In this document: positions 21,831 to 27,923 of the stretch, piece after piece
Position numbering within the stretch: position 1 is the stretch's first letter
How the letters are laid out: the number at the start of each line of letters is the position of its first letter
Source: a virus
DNA: 28,573 nucleotides
Direction: 5' to 3' (one strand)
Virus record (IMG/VR): IMGVR_UViG_3300009788_000255
Coordinates: 1-28,573 of that record
Position numbers and translations under genes: made by a program
Notes under the pieces: generated by a model
Seen by the model: only the letters and a program-made list of their open reading frames with translations
Told to the model about the DNA's origin: nothing
Databases searched by the model: none

Positions 21831-22133
21831 ATGACAGACGAAAAAGCAAAAGAGATATTGGCAGAAGGCAATGAGTATTTAAAAGAGACTAAGTTATTAA
21901 TTAACGATTTAAAATTTAGATTATCCACGGCTCCAGAATCAAAGAAGGAGTTATTAAAACAATGGGTTAATACGTTAGAAAATGTTTATAATTATACCCT
22001 AATTCAAGAAATTAGAGTAGAGGATAAAGATTCAGCGCTTGCTAGAAGGGCTATTAAAATATATGAACAGAAGTTAAAAATAAATGAATTACAATGGGAA
22101 TTACAAAAAGCAGAGAAAATAGAACAATTTTAA
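21831..22133 (+). CDS. hypothetical coiled-coil protein
   Basis: This 100-residue protein is almost wholly helical and charged: MTDEKAKEILAEGNEYLKET, a KELLKQWVNTLENVYNYTLI segment, and the end ELQWELQKAEKIEQF. Heptad-like spacing in the C-terminal half suggests a coiled coil. There is no known motif. It follows the MmcB-like gene after 2 bases and precedes a small zinc protein. Confidence 0.6.
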   Translation: MTDEKAKEILAEGNEYLKETKLLINDLKFRLSTAPESKKELLKQWVNTLENVYNYTLIQEIRVEDKDSALARRAIKIYEQKLKINELQWELQKAEKIEQF

Positions 22134-22152
22134 CAGATAAAGCAAAAGAGTT

Positions 22153-22368
22153 ATGACATATTCAATAAAAATACCAAATGGGATTATGACATTTGTTGAG
22201 TCAAAGGCAGAATGTCCACATTGTGAAAGACATATCCCGTTTGATGAAATAGAAGAAAAGTGGGTGAAACAAGAAAAACATTATATGAGAATGAAGTGTA
22301 AGTGTAAGCGGTTTATTGGAATTACTTGTATGATGAATGGAGATTTTGTAGCTTATAGCCTTAAATGA
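22153..22368 (+). CDS. small zinc-binding protein
   Basis: This 71-residue protein holds C21-PH-C24 followed by H27, and a second group C49-K-C51 with C59. The spacing is that of a zinc ribbon, although the second pair is C-x-C and not C-x2-C. The strands around it (HYMRMKCKCKRFIGITCM) are typical of such ribbons. It may bind DNA or RNA or join a complex. It overlaps the next small ORF by 4 bases. Confidence 0.6.
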   Translation: MTYSIKIPNGIMTFVESKAECPHCERHIPFDEIEEKWVKQEKHYMRMKCKCKRFIGITCMMNGDFVAYSLK

Positions 22369-22523
22369 CCACCTACACTATAACCTACACCCAATATAAA
22401 TATACTACCATAGTATCAGGTTTGTCGCAAGATCAATTAAAGAGGCAGCAAAAGGTATTAGAGAAGCAAAATATCATCTATTGTGATGAGCCATTTAAAA
22501 GAATTACAGGAAACATTAAATAA
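22365..22523 (+). CDS. small hypothetical protein, end of the first early transcript
   Basis: This 52-residue ORF begins MTTYTITYTQYKYTTIVSGL, continues with a SQDQLKRQQKVLEKQNIIY helix and ends DEPFKRITGNIK. It starts at an ATGA overlap with the zinc protein and ends 4 bases before the TTG of the promoter at 22528. Such close packing supports coding. The function is unknown. Confidence 0.6.
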   Translation: MTTYTITYTQYKYTTIVSGLSQDQLKRQQKVLEKQNIIYCDEPFKRITGNIK

Positions 22524-22527
22524 AAAC

Positions 22528-22557
22528 TTGTATTAATACAAAATAATATTATATTTG
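22528..22557 (+). promoter_or_regulatory. strong Bacteroidota promoter TTG-N19-TATATTTG (second early operon)
   Basis: TTG at 22528-22530 and TATATTTG at 22550-22557 are exactly 19 bases apart. Flanking bases match the promoter at 15104 (CTTGTATTAATA upstream, ACGATATGACAGAA downstream), so the two are copies or under shared selection. The ATG at 22567 leaves a predicted leader of about 6 bases. Confidence 0.85.
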
Positions 22558-22566
22558 AAGAACGAT

Positions 22567-23022
22567 ATGACAGAATTAAAATTAAAACACTTAACACCTT
22601 ACCTTCCTTATGGATTGAAATTACAGCACAATAATGGTATAATAAAACCTTTTTATGGTATAAGTGAACAATACAAAGACGGGACTTTTATGTTATACTG
22701 GCCAGAAAATGATGGTACAATTAACGCATCATCAAACTATAAACCCATCCTACACCCTTTATCTGATTTAACTAAAGAGATAACAGTTAACGGGGAAACG
22801 TTTGTTCCTATGAAAAGATTCTTTTCTATGAAATCAAAAGATTGGGATAAATGCAATAGAAAGAAAGTAATGAAGAAGTCGTTTATTAGAGATTTAAAAA
22901 ATGGGGATTTACCATATATGTACATTGAACAGCTACACAAATGGAAGTTTGACGTTTCTGGACTTATAGAATTAGGTCTTGCTATCTCTGTAACAAATTT
23001 AGAAGCTAATCCTTATGAATAA
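22567..23022 (+). CDS. hypothetical protein of a common Bacteroidota phage type
   Basis: This 151-residue protein begins MTELKLKHLTPYLPYGLKL. The in-frame TTG at 22555 lies within the promoter box and is rejected. Proteins opening with a 'LKHLTPYLPYGLKL' segment and carrying a later 'LHPLSDLTKEI' stretch are frequent in Bacteroidota phage early regions, as far as I recall, with no known function. The C-terminal part includes WDKCNRKKVMKKSFIRDLKN and a LHKWKFDVSGLIELGLAI helix. It is the first gene of its transcript. Confidence 0.7.
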   Translation: MTELKLKHLTPYLPYGLKLQHNNGIIKPFYGISEQYKDGTFMLYWPENDGTINASSNYKPILHPLSDLTKEITVNGETFVPMKRFFSMKSKDWDKCNRKKVMKKSFIRDLKNGDLPYMYIEQLHKWKFDVSGLIELGLAISVTNLEANPYE

Positions 23023-23158
23023 GACACAACATTTTTTTCGTCAAAGCGTAAATCCAAAGCTATGCAGAAGGTGTAACCAACCTAAAAATTCAGTTAAACA
23101 TATTATGTACCCTAAATTTAAAGAAGATGAACGAAGTACAGAAAGAATTAGAAGTTGA
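23015..23158 (+). CDS. small Cys-pair protein
   Basis: This 47-residue ORF begins MNKTQHFFRQSVNPKLCRRC and has the pair C17-x2-C20 followed by NQPKNSVKH, half of a zinc-knuckle pattern. It overlaps the previous gene by 8 bases, and its last 32 bases overlap the next small ORF. That double overlap lowers confidence, but the gap would otherwise be empty. The function is unknown. Confidence 0.45.
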   Translation: MNKTQHFFRQSVNPKLCRRCNQPKNSVKHIMYPKFKEDERSTERIRS

Positions 23159-23300
23159 TTTTGACCTTTATTGGGCTGAATTTGGTAATACCTACCCATT
23201 AGTAGTAGATATAGAAGGCGTTAAAGCTGTTGCACAAAACGCATTTATTGGCGGGGCATTAGCTCGCCAAGCTATTGCAGAAAGAGAATTAGGATTATGA
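23127..23300 (+). CDS. small hypothetical protein upstream of the NinB-like gene
   Basis: This 57-residue ORF begins MNEVQKELEVDFDLYWAEFG and ends GALARQAIAERELGL. Its TGA overlaps the next ATG (ATGA), and its composition (acidic start, Ala-rich helix) looks like real protein. The function is unknown. The start overlaps the previous small ORF, so one of the two starts may be further downstream in life. Confidence 0.55.
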   Translation: MNEVQKELEVDFDLYWAEFGNTYPLVVDIEGVKAVAQNAFIGGALARQAIAERELGL

Positions 23301-23710
23301 AATACGATTTATCTATAACTAGAGACAGATTAGAATTTATAAATAAAACTAGTAGAGTAATCCATGAAGGGGTAAAAGTAGAGCTGACTAAAACTAGAAA
23401 AAAGCGTACAGTAAAACAGAATGCTTACCTCCATATAGTTTTTAATCTCTGGGCTATCAATTATGGCGACACACTTTTAGAGGCTAAGACGGACTTAAAA
23501 AGGGACTATGGTATGTTTTATACTAAAAACGGCAAACGTTACTTAAAAAGCACCGCAGACCTCAACACGAAGGAATTAAGCACCTTTATTGAGTGGATTA
23601 GAAACCGTGCAGCAAAAGAGGGTGATTTTTACATTTGTACAGCAGAAGAATATTTAATAGATCAATTTAATATAGATAAAGAAATACAATCTAACAGACA
23701 ATATTTATGA
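23297..23710 (+). CDS. NinB-like recombination protein
   Basis: This 137-residue protein has KKRTVKQNAYLHIVFNLWAI near residues 35-54, then EAKTDLKRDYGMFYTKNGKR and LNTKELSTFIEWIRNRAAKE, closing with EYL. The 'KRT-QNAYLH' start of a helix and the late 'T-EL--FIEWIRN-A' helix resemble the NinB (lambda Orf) family, which aids loading of recombination proteins on single strands. With Erf encoded upstream, a recombination role makes sense. The name is a pattern judgement. Confidence 0.6.
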   Translation: MKYDLSITRDRLEFINKTSRVIHEGVKVELTKTRKKRTVKQNAYLHIVFNLWAINYGDTLLEAKTDLKRDYGMFYTKNGKRYLKSTADLNTKELSTFIEWIRNRAAKEGDFYICTAEEYLIDQFNIDKEIQSNRQYL

Positions 23711-23931
23711 ACATAGCAAACAATAAAGAATTAAAGATTGGTGATGAAGTGTGTTACCAACCTCAACATCATAGTAAATATGAAAATGGCATAGTAAAAA
23801 GTATCCCAACTCATACTGATCAAAGTGTATTTGTAGTTTACAATTGCGGAGGTAAATGGCATAATTTCACAGATTATACTGCGGCATTAACAAATATAAG
23901 AGACTTAACTAAAGGATGGAAATATAATTAA
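23707..23931 (+). CDS. small beta-barrel-like protein
   Basis: This 74-residue protein reads as a short SH3-like barrel: LKIGDEVCYQPQHHSKYENG, a IVKSIPTHTDQSVFVVYNC strand pair, and GGKWHNFTDYTAALTNIRDL. This 'GDEV-Y-P-HH---ENGIVKSI' pattern is one I have seen in several Bacteroidota phage and prophage proteins of unknown function. It overlaps the NinB-like stop by 4 bases. Confidence 0.65.
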   Translation: MNIANNKELKIGDEVCYQPQHHSKYENGIVKSIPTHTDQSVFVVYNCGGKWHNFTDYTAALTNIRDLTKGWKYN

Positions 23932-23943
23932 AATCACAACATT

Positions 23944-24363
23944 ATGAACTATTTCCACATACCAGGTTTAAAAGATTTTGTAATTATGAAGCAATTGAGT
24001 AAACTAAACACAATTGAGTCAATAGAATTACGTATTGTAAAGCAGAAAATGAACGACCCACAGGTTAAAAAGAAATTAGATGTAGATAACCCAGAGCAGT
24101 TATTACAACTTCTTAAAACACGATCAAGACTAAGACCATTACCATTCATTAAGACTATTATTTACTACTTTGTACACGAAATACACCCTAATTTTGGATG
24201 TATATCAATGGGCCGGAGGTTTAATCGAGACCATTCTACTGTATTAGTGGGTAAAACTGAGTATATGAACAGAGTTAAAACAAACAAGAAGGTATTTAGC
24301 CAACATTTAGAGTTTTGTCACAGTTTTGGTATAAAAAATAAATTACAATTAATATTAAAATAA
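23944..24363 (+). CDS. DnaA domain IV-like DNA-binding protein
   Basis: This 139-residue protein ends in a segment much like the DNA-binding domain IV of DnaA: IYYFVHEIHPNFGCISMGRR at about 73-92, then FNRDHSTVLVGKTEYMNRVK at 93-112. The (G)-R-x-F-x-x-R-D-H-S-T-V-x signature contacts DnaA boxes in cellular DnaA. No ATPase part is present, so it cannot act as a full initiator. It might bind DnaA boxes, either to recruit or to block host DnaA. This is an inference from motif and known DnaA structure. Confidence 0.68.
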   Translation: MNYFHIPGLKDFVIMKQLSKLNTIESIELRIVKQKMNDPQVKKKLDVDNPEQLLQLLKTRSRLRPLPFIKTIIYYFVHEIHPNFGCISMGRRFNRDHSTVLVGKTEYMNRVKTNKKVFSQHLEFCHSFGIKNKLQLILK

Positions 24364-24506
24364 TGAAGAATTTATTATGTAAAATTTTTGGACACAATAT
24401 GTTTCTTGTTGTAGAAATAGATAATGGGCGTTCTAAATATGGTGACCATAAATGTTCAAGATGTGGGAAGGTAGAGCATTACCAGTATGATTATAGTCAA
24501 TTTTAA
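24363..24506 (+). CDS. small zinc-finger-like protein (DUF1660-like)
   Basis: This 47-residue ORF begins MKNLLCKIFGHNM and has the pair C31-SR-C34-G near the end. The pattern 'LLCKIFGHK ... C-x2-CG' is that of short DUF1660-type phage proteins. It shares one base with the stop of the DnaA-like gene (TAATG). The role is unknown. Confidence 0.65.
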   Translation: MKNLLCKIFGHNMFLVVEIDNGRSKYGDHKCSRCGKVEHYQYDYSQF

Positions 24507-24515
24507 ACAATTAAT

Positions 24516-24806
24516 ATGAGTAACAAATATTACACATCAGACGGCATGGGAGTAAGTAAACCAGCAATAGATCAGAGAATTAGAAGAGCTAAAGAAACTA
24601 AGCTAGAGCAGCAAAGAACGGATGAAGGTTTTAACTTCTGCGAGCAATGCGGGTTGGCTACAGGTAGATTAGATTGCGCCCATACAATAAGTGTAGATGA
24701 GTGCCAAAAGACACGCAGAGTTGAATTAGCATGGGATGTTGAGAACATAAAAGTGAAATGTCGTAATTGTCATCAAATACAAGATAAATTAAACCTAAAC
24801 CCATGA
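24516..24806 (+). CDS. HNH-like / NinG-like zinc protein
   Basis: This protein has 96 residues. It has FCEQCG (C42, C45), then LDCAH with H56, then an ENIKVKCRNCHQIQDKL stretch with C82, C85 and H86. Two Cys pairs around an AH motif, with N77 before the second pair, match the treble-clef core of NinG and HNH-type phage proteins. The basic N-terminus (RIRRAKETKLEQQR) may bind DNA. Catalytic activity is uncertain because the metal-binding His set is incomplete by eye. Confidence 0.6.
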   Translation: MSNKYYTSDGMGVSKPAIDQRIRRAKETKLEQQRTDEGFNFCEQCGLATGRLDCAHTISVDECQKTRRVELAWDVENIKVKCRNCHQIQDKLNLNP

Positions 24807-25276
24807 AAGAATTTATAGATAAAATAGATAGGTTAATGATTAAGATCGGAGATCTTGAGAAAGTAACGGTTGATTTAAGAGCCATTAATCACAATTTAGG
24901 GTACAGCAAGAACCATACAGAATATTTACTATCAAGAAGTGAAGAAGAAAACCAAGAGTTAAAAGACCAACTAAAGCAATTTGAGTTTCAATTAAGGGAT
25001 AAAACTAATTCAGTAGAAGGGGGAGCAGAAGAGTATTACAATAACTTAGAATATAAAATGCAATTCACCAAGCTAACAAAAACAGGCATAAACAGTAATT
25101 ATGAACGTGTATTTGATTTTGCAGAAGATTATTCTACATCCCAAATAAAGAAGAAGGTGGGGGAGATAATAAAATCATTAAATATTCCAGAGTGGGATGG
25201 AGATTATGAAAATTTACCAGAAGGATATGCAGACGGAATCATGTGGAGAGATATTTTAACCCAACTAACTAAATGA
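24803..25276 (+). CDS. coiled-coil protein
   Basis: This 157-residue protein is helical over most of residues 1-75 (IDKIDRLMIKIGDLEKVTVD, later SEEENQELKDQLKQFEFQL), with clear heptad spacing. A compact C-terminal region follows (FAEDYSTSQIKKKVGEIIKS, then DGDYENLPEGYADGIMW). It overlaps the previous gene by 4 bases. The function is unknown. Confidence 0.6.
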   Translation: MKEFIDKIDRLMIKIGDLEKVTVDLRAINHNLGYSKNHTEYLLSRSEEENQELKDQLKQFEFQLRDKTNSVEGGAEEYYNNLEYKMQFTKLTKTGINSNYERVFDFAEDYSTSQIKKKVGEIIKSLNIPEWDGDYENLPEGYADGIMWRDILTQLTK

Positions 25277-25277
25277 G

Positions 25278-25394
25278 ATGAACAAAGAAGAATTTTGGAA
25301 AGACATACCCGGATATGAGGGATTGTATCAAGCGTCAAGTATGGGGCGTGTAAGAAAACTGCTTGCAGCCAACTTACAATATTGTATAATTTAA
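25278..25394 (+). pseudogene. NUMOD4 fragment of an HNH homing endonuclease
   Basis: This ORF of 38 residues opens MNKEEFWKDIPGYEGLYQAS and continues SMGRVRKLL. That is the NUMOD4 motif (E-W-K-IPGYEGLYQ-S--GRV), which normally stands at the N-terminus of phage HNH homing endonucleases of about 150-200 residues. The frame ends within about 10 codons of the motif and no HNH core follows, so this is a remnant of a decayed or deleted mobile gene. The start is taken as ATG 25278. Confidence 0.8.
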
Positions 25395-25406
25395 AGAAGT
25401 AGAGAA

Positions 25407-25595
25407 ATGAAAGTAGTAAATTTAGATAATATTGACAACATCGTTTTTGATGGCATTAACCACAAAGACGCACCTGATTATTGTGACACTTATATTGTGT
25501 CAGCAGATTATAATGGTGTTCCAATGACTGAAAATGAAATTGCAGAACTGCCATCAGAATTTATACATGAACAATTAATAGAACATTTAAGTTAA
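25407..25595 (+). CDS. small hypothetical protein of a common phage type
   Basis: This protein of 62 residues reads MKVVNLDNIDNIVFDGINHK, then DAPDYCDTYIVSADYNG, and MTENEIAELP near the end. The series 'DNIVFDGI--KD-PDYCD-YI-SAD--G--MTE-E---L' is a widely distributed phage protein type that I recognise without a known function. It follows the NUMOD4 remnant after a 12-base gap. Confidence 0.7.
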   Translation: MKVVNLDNIDNIVFDGINHKDAPDYCDTYIVSADYNGVPMTENEIAELPSEFIHEQLIEHLS

Positions 25596-25599
25596 AATT

Positions 25600-25758
25600 A
25601 TGAGTGAGTCATTAGAATATGCAATAGATAGCTACTTAGACGGTTTTAATTCAGAAATGAAAAAATATACGATTAAAGAAATGTATGAAAAGGTTAAAAC
25701 TTGGACAGACCCAGAGGCAGCAAAAAAATACTTAGACACTTTAAATAACACAGCGTAA
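25600..25758 (+). CDS. small hypothetical protein
   Basis: This 52-residue ORF begins MSESLEYAIDSYLDGFNSEM and continues KKYTIKEMYEKVKTWTDPEA to a short end. It is helical and acidic. It starts 4 bases after the previous stop. The function is unknown. Confidence 0.55.
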   Translation: MSESLEYAIDSYLDGFNSEMKKYTIKEMYEKVKTWTDPEAAKKYLDTLNNTA

Positions 25759-25770
25759 GCCTAAAAGAGT

Positions 25771-25863
25771 ATGATAGAAGTAACATGGTTAAAAACAACA
25801 GTATTAATAATAGGCTTTATAGCTGGATTCATAGCAGGGGTCTATGTTGGGAGAAAGAAGTAA
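25771..25863 (+). CDS. single-helix membrane micro-protein
   Basis: This 30-residue ORF has one hydrophobic segment (TVLIIGFIAGFIAGVYVG) with a basic end (RKK), so the C-terminus should face the cytoplasm. Glycines spaced along the helix could permit helix packing. It is plausible but unproven as a gene. Confidence 0.5.
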   Translation: MIEVTWLKTTVLIIGFIAGFIAGVYVGRKK

Positions 25864-25872
25864 CTTTGCCGC

Positions 25873-26049
25873 ATGGTAATTTATAAACAATTAGCCAAAG
25901 ATGGACATAAGCTAGTTAATGATGCCATTGGGGGCTTAAACATGTTAGATAGCGCAATAGATGATCGTGCTATCCATGACGCAATACAAAGAATGAGAAA
26001 TGATGCAGCTGTACTAGAATTGCTGCTTGATAGAGACGAAAATAATTAA
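25873..26049 (+). CDS. small hypothetical helical protein
   Basis: This 58-residue ORF begins MVIYKQLAKDGHKLVNDAIG, continues with HDAIQRMRNDAAVLELLLD and ends DRDENN. It is helical. The sequence TAACTTTG, which fits TAnnTTTG, ends 4 bases before the ATG, but it overlaps the previous stop codon and lacks an upstream TTG. The function is unknown. Confidence 0.55.
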   Translation: MVIYKQLAKDGHKLVNDAIGGLNMLDSAIDDRAIHDAIQRMRNDAAVLELLLDRDENN

Positions 26050-26060
26050 AAAATTAAATA

Positions 26061-26243
26061 ATGGATGACAGTAAAGGAAATTTTGAAGTAATTGAATTAT
26101 CAACGTTTAATAAGCAAATGGAGACGCCAGACCCTAAAGTGTTTCAGGTAGGTGAAATTATTGAAGTTAGAGGTAGTAGGCTTAGGGTTGAAAAGATTTA
26201 TAAACGTAAGATTATGTTTAAACTTTTACCTCAATTAAAATGA
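26061..26243 (+). CDS. small beta-rich hypothetical protein
   Basis: This 60-residue protein has a polar N-terminal half and a short SH3- or KOW-like beta unit at the end: VFQVGEIIEVRGSRLRVEKI followed by YKRKIMFKLLPQLK. Such units often bind nucleic acid or proteins. It overlaps the next micro-ORF by 4 bases. The function is unknown. Confidence 0.6.
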   Translation: MDDSKGNFEVIELSTFNKQMETPDPKVFQVGEIIEVRGSRLRVEKIYKRKIMFKLLPQLK

Positions 26244-26326
26244 ACCTACTAATATTAATAACAGTATTCCTCTATTTATGTTATGATAGAACAATAATGG
26301 AGCGTAGACATAAACCACATGAGTGA
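26240..26326 (+). CDS. single-helix membrane micro-protein
   Basis: This 28-residue ORF is mostly one hydrophobic segment (MNLLILITVFLYLCY) followed by a charged tail (DRTIMERRHKPHE). It overlaps the previous gene by 4 bases and the next by 1 base (TGATG), which supports translation. The function is unknown. Confidence 0.45.
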   Translation: MNLLILITVFLYLCYDRTIMERRHKPHE

Positions 26327-26505
26327 TGAGTATGATTAGAATAACATTGAATGACAAAATATATCAAGATTTAATGAATGATCTTGCTGAGCTTGAAGTT
26401 AAAGAAATGATTGAACAAAAATGGTATATTCAACAAAAGAAAGACCTTAAAGATAAAATTAAAGCACGTTATAATTTAATTAATCCTAACATAATTAGAC
26501 CATGA
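26326..26505 (+). CDS. small helical protein
   Basis: This 59-residue protein begins MSMIRITLNDKIYQDLMNDL and is helical and charged, with IEQKWYIQQKKDLKDKIKAR in the second half. The ATG at 26326 (TGATG overlap) is preferred to the GTG at 26323; ATG 26332 is also possible. The function is unknown. Confidence 0.55.
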   Translation: MSMIRITLNDKIYQDLMNDLAELEVKEMIEQKWYIQQKKDLKDKIKARYNLINPNIIRP

Positions 26506-26975
26506 ACATAACTAAAACAGAACTACCCACAAGACCCTTTACAGTTAAGAAGTTTAAGCTAGAGTGTGAGGGGAAGGAGTATATTGTGGTGGAGTACCAA
26601 TATTATAGCACTATAGAATCGCTTGTTTATGGTCAAGATTGGCAAAATAGTAAATTAGAATTAATACATAACTTACATTATGGTACACGCCACACACATG
26701 AGGAGTTAATATATGTATGGCGTAATACGAATCCTGTTAGTTTAGGGTTAGATGTTTGGGCAAAAGAAGGGGTTCATTGGGATAATAAAACAATTAAGTT
26801 AGATTTTATGAGTGGTGTTACAGTTAAACATAAGCCAGATTTATTTGATGAAAACAAACCATTGCCACCAACACCACCTAAACCTAGAATAATAAAATAC
26901 CCATCACTATTTGATATACAATGGCTATCCACCTTACTACAAAGAATAAAGAACCTATTTAAAAAGAAGTTATGA
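26502..26975 (+). CDS. hypothetical protein with a proline-rich hinge and basic end
   Basis: This 157-residue protein begins MNITKTELPTRPFTVKKFKL. It has strands CEGKEYIVVEYQYYS and KTIKLDFMSGVTVKHK, then a proline-rich hinge (KPLPPTPPKPR at about 119-129). It ends in an amphipathic basic helix, LLQRIKNLFKKKL, that could sit on a membrane surface. No family is recognised. It overlaps both neighbours by 4 bases. Confidence 0.6.
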   Translation: MNITKTELPTRPFTVKKFKLECEGKEYIVVEYQYYSTIESLVYGQDWQNSKLELIHNLHYGTRHTHEELIYVWRNTNPVSLGLDVWAKEGVHWDNKTIKLDFMSGVTVKHKPDLFDENKPLPPTPPKPRIIKYPSLFDIQWLSTLLQRIKNLFKKKL

Positions 26976-27178
26976 AACCAATATTTATAATAGAGACTCC
27001 AATGGGGCTTTTGGATGAAGAAATAAGAGTTGCAATACGTCAAAAACTAACTGAATTTATGCCTGATTATCATTGTTTAGTAATAGATGGAACCAGCAAT
27101 GAGCATAGATATTTCCTAACATCAAAAGAAGGTTTAAATGTAGAACAATTAGAGCAGCTAAAAGCTATAAATTTATGA
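26972..27178 (+). CDS. small hypothetical protein
   Basis: This 68-residue protein starts MKPIFIIETPMGLLDEEIRV, has the helix AIRQKLTEFMPDYHCLVIDG and ends GLNVEQLEQLKAINL. The mixed beta-alpha order suggests a small globular fold. The function is unknown. It overlaps both neighbours by 4 bases. Confidence 0.6.
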   Translation: MKPIFIIETPMGLLDEEIRVAIRQKLTEFMPDYHCLVIDGTSNEHRYFLTSKEGLNVEQLEQLKAINL

Positions 27179-27330
27179 CATCTCCTAACACATACGCTAA
27201 TAAAGAACTAATAGCTTTACAAATAATGTACCCTAAGACTAACACAGGATTATTATTAATAAGCAAAGAGGATATGATTAAGATCTTGGAGATGGCGTAT
27301 ATTGATGGAGCAATTAATAGAAGAGTATGA
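27175..27330 (+). CDS. small hypothetical protein
   Basis: This 51-residue ORF begins MTSPNTYANKELIALQIMYP, has TNTGLLLISKEDMIKILEMA in the middle and ends INRRV. It is joined by ATGA overlaps to the genes on both sides. The function is unknown. Confidence 0.55.
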   Translation: MTSPNTYANKELIALQIMYPKTNTGLLLISKEDMIKILEMAYIDGAINRRV

Positions 27331-27437
27331 AAGAAGAAAGAAACGACGAAATATTTGCGGGTATTACTACAATTGTATTGATATTGGTGTTTATATGGTC
27401 GATGGTGTATTTGTTAAAGACATATTCAATATTATGA
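27327..27437 (+). CDS. single-helix membrane micro-protein
   Basis: This 36-residue ORF has a charged start (MKEERNDE) and one hydrophobic helix (GITTIVLILVFIWSMVYLL). The acidic N-terminus and the basic residue after the helix suggest an outside-to-inside orientation. The function is unknown. Confidence 0.5.
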   Translation: MKEERNDEIFAGITTIVLILVFIWSMVYLLKTYSIL

Positions 27438-27470
27438 TACTACCCACCTGTATACAAACAGAATGATATA

Positions 27471-27596
27471 ATGTTAATAGATAAGCCTATAGAGGACTAC
27501 ACAGTTAAGGAGATGATAGCACTCAATGATTATGTTAAGCAATTATTAAAAGAGAATGCAGCGTTGAAAGAAAAAGTTAATAGATTAAAGATATGA
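27471..27596 (+). CDS. small coiled-coil-like protein
   Basis: This 41-residue ORF begins MLIDKPIEDYTVKEMIALND and continues with heptad-like QLLKENAALKEKVNRLKI. Its stop overlaps the next ATG. It might form a helical bundle with the similarly short next ORF. The function is unknown. Confidence 0.5.
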   Translation: MLIDKPIEDYTVKEMIALNDYVKQLLKENAALKEKVNRLKI

Positions 27597-27676
27597 GTAA
27601 ACAATTAGAAGCAGCGGAACGGTTAATAAAAGATAAACAGGAGTTAATAAATCAACTAAAAGGGATTAGAGTTTAG
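27593..27676 (+). CDS. short coiled-coil ORF, possibly the N-terminus of a frameshifted gene
   Basis: This ORF of 27 residues (MSKQLEAAERLIKDKQELIN, then QLKGIRV) ends at 27676. Another frame, open from 27660, codes plausible protein with no start codon until 27729. A +1 shift near 27659-27662 would join the two. Alone it is very short. Confidence 0.4.
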   Translation: MSKQLEAAERLIKDKQELINQLKGIRV

Positions 27677-27728
27677 TGAGTGGTTAGAGCATCTTAAAGG
27701 AGGATTTTACGACAGCCATCAGTTACCA

Positions 27729-27923
27729 ATGAGTTATTGGGTAAGAAAAGCCAACCTAATAACTGTGTGGAAAGGTATAGAGGATGTAGAGAATTGGTTA
27801 GATATTAAGATACCCACAACCAACCAACGTAAGACAAAGGTAACAGTAACCATTAACGATATAGCCTTAATAGCTGAGTTATGGAGTGAGGATATAGAAT
27901 TATATAATAGATTAAGTAAATGA
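27729..27923 (+). CDS. hypothetical protein, perhaps missing its N-terminus
   Basis: From ATG 27729 it has 64 residues: MSYWVRKANLITVWKGIEDV, a KIPTTNQRKTKVTVTINDIA segment and an end helix ELWSEDIELYNRLSK. The same frame is open back to 27660 and codes GLEFSEWLEHLKGGFYDSHQ before the ATG. That looks like genuine protein but has no ATG, GTG or TTG. The gene may begin in the ORF at 27593 through a +1 shift. The function is unknown. The stop overlaps the ligase-like gene start. Confidence 0.55.
   Translation: MSYWVRKANLITVWKGIEDVENWLDIKIPTTNQRKTKVTVTINDIALIAELWSEDIELYNRLSK

Noticed and set aside
25861-25868. TAACTTTG as a seventh promoter box
   Set aside because: It fits TAnnTTTG but includes the stop codon of the upstream micro-ORF, and the nearest TTG is only 12 bases upstream. 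It may be chance.
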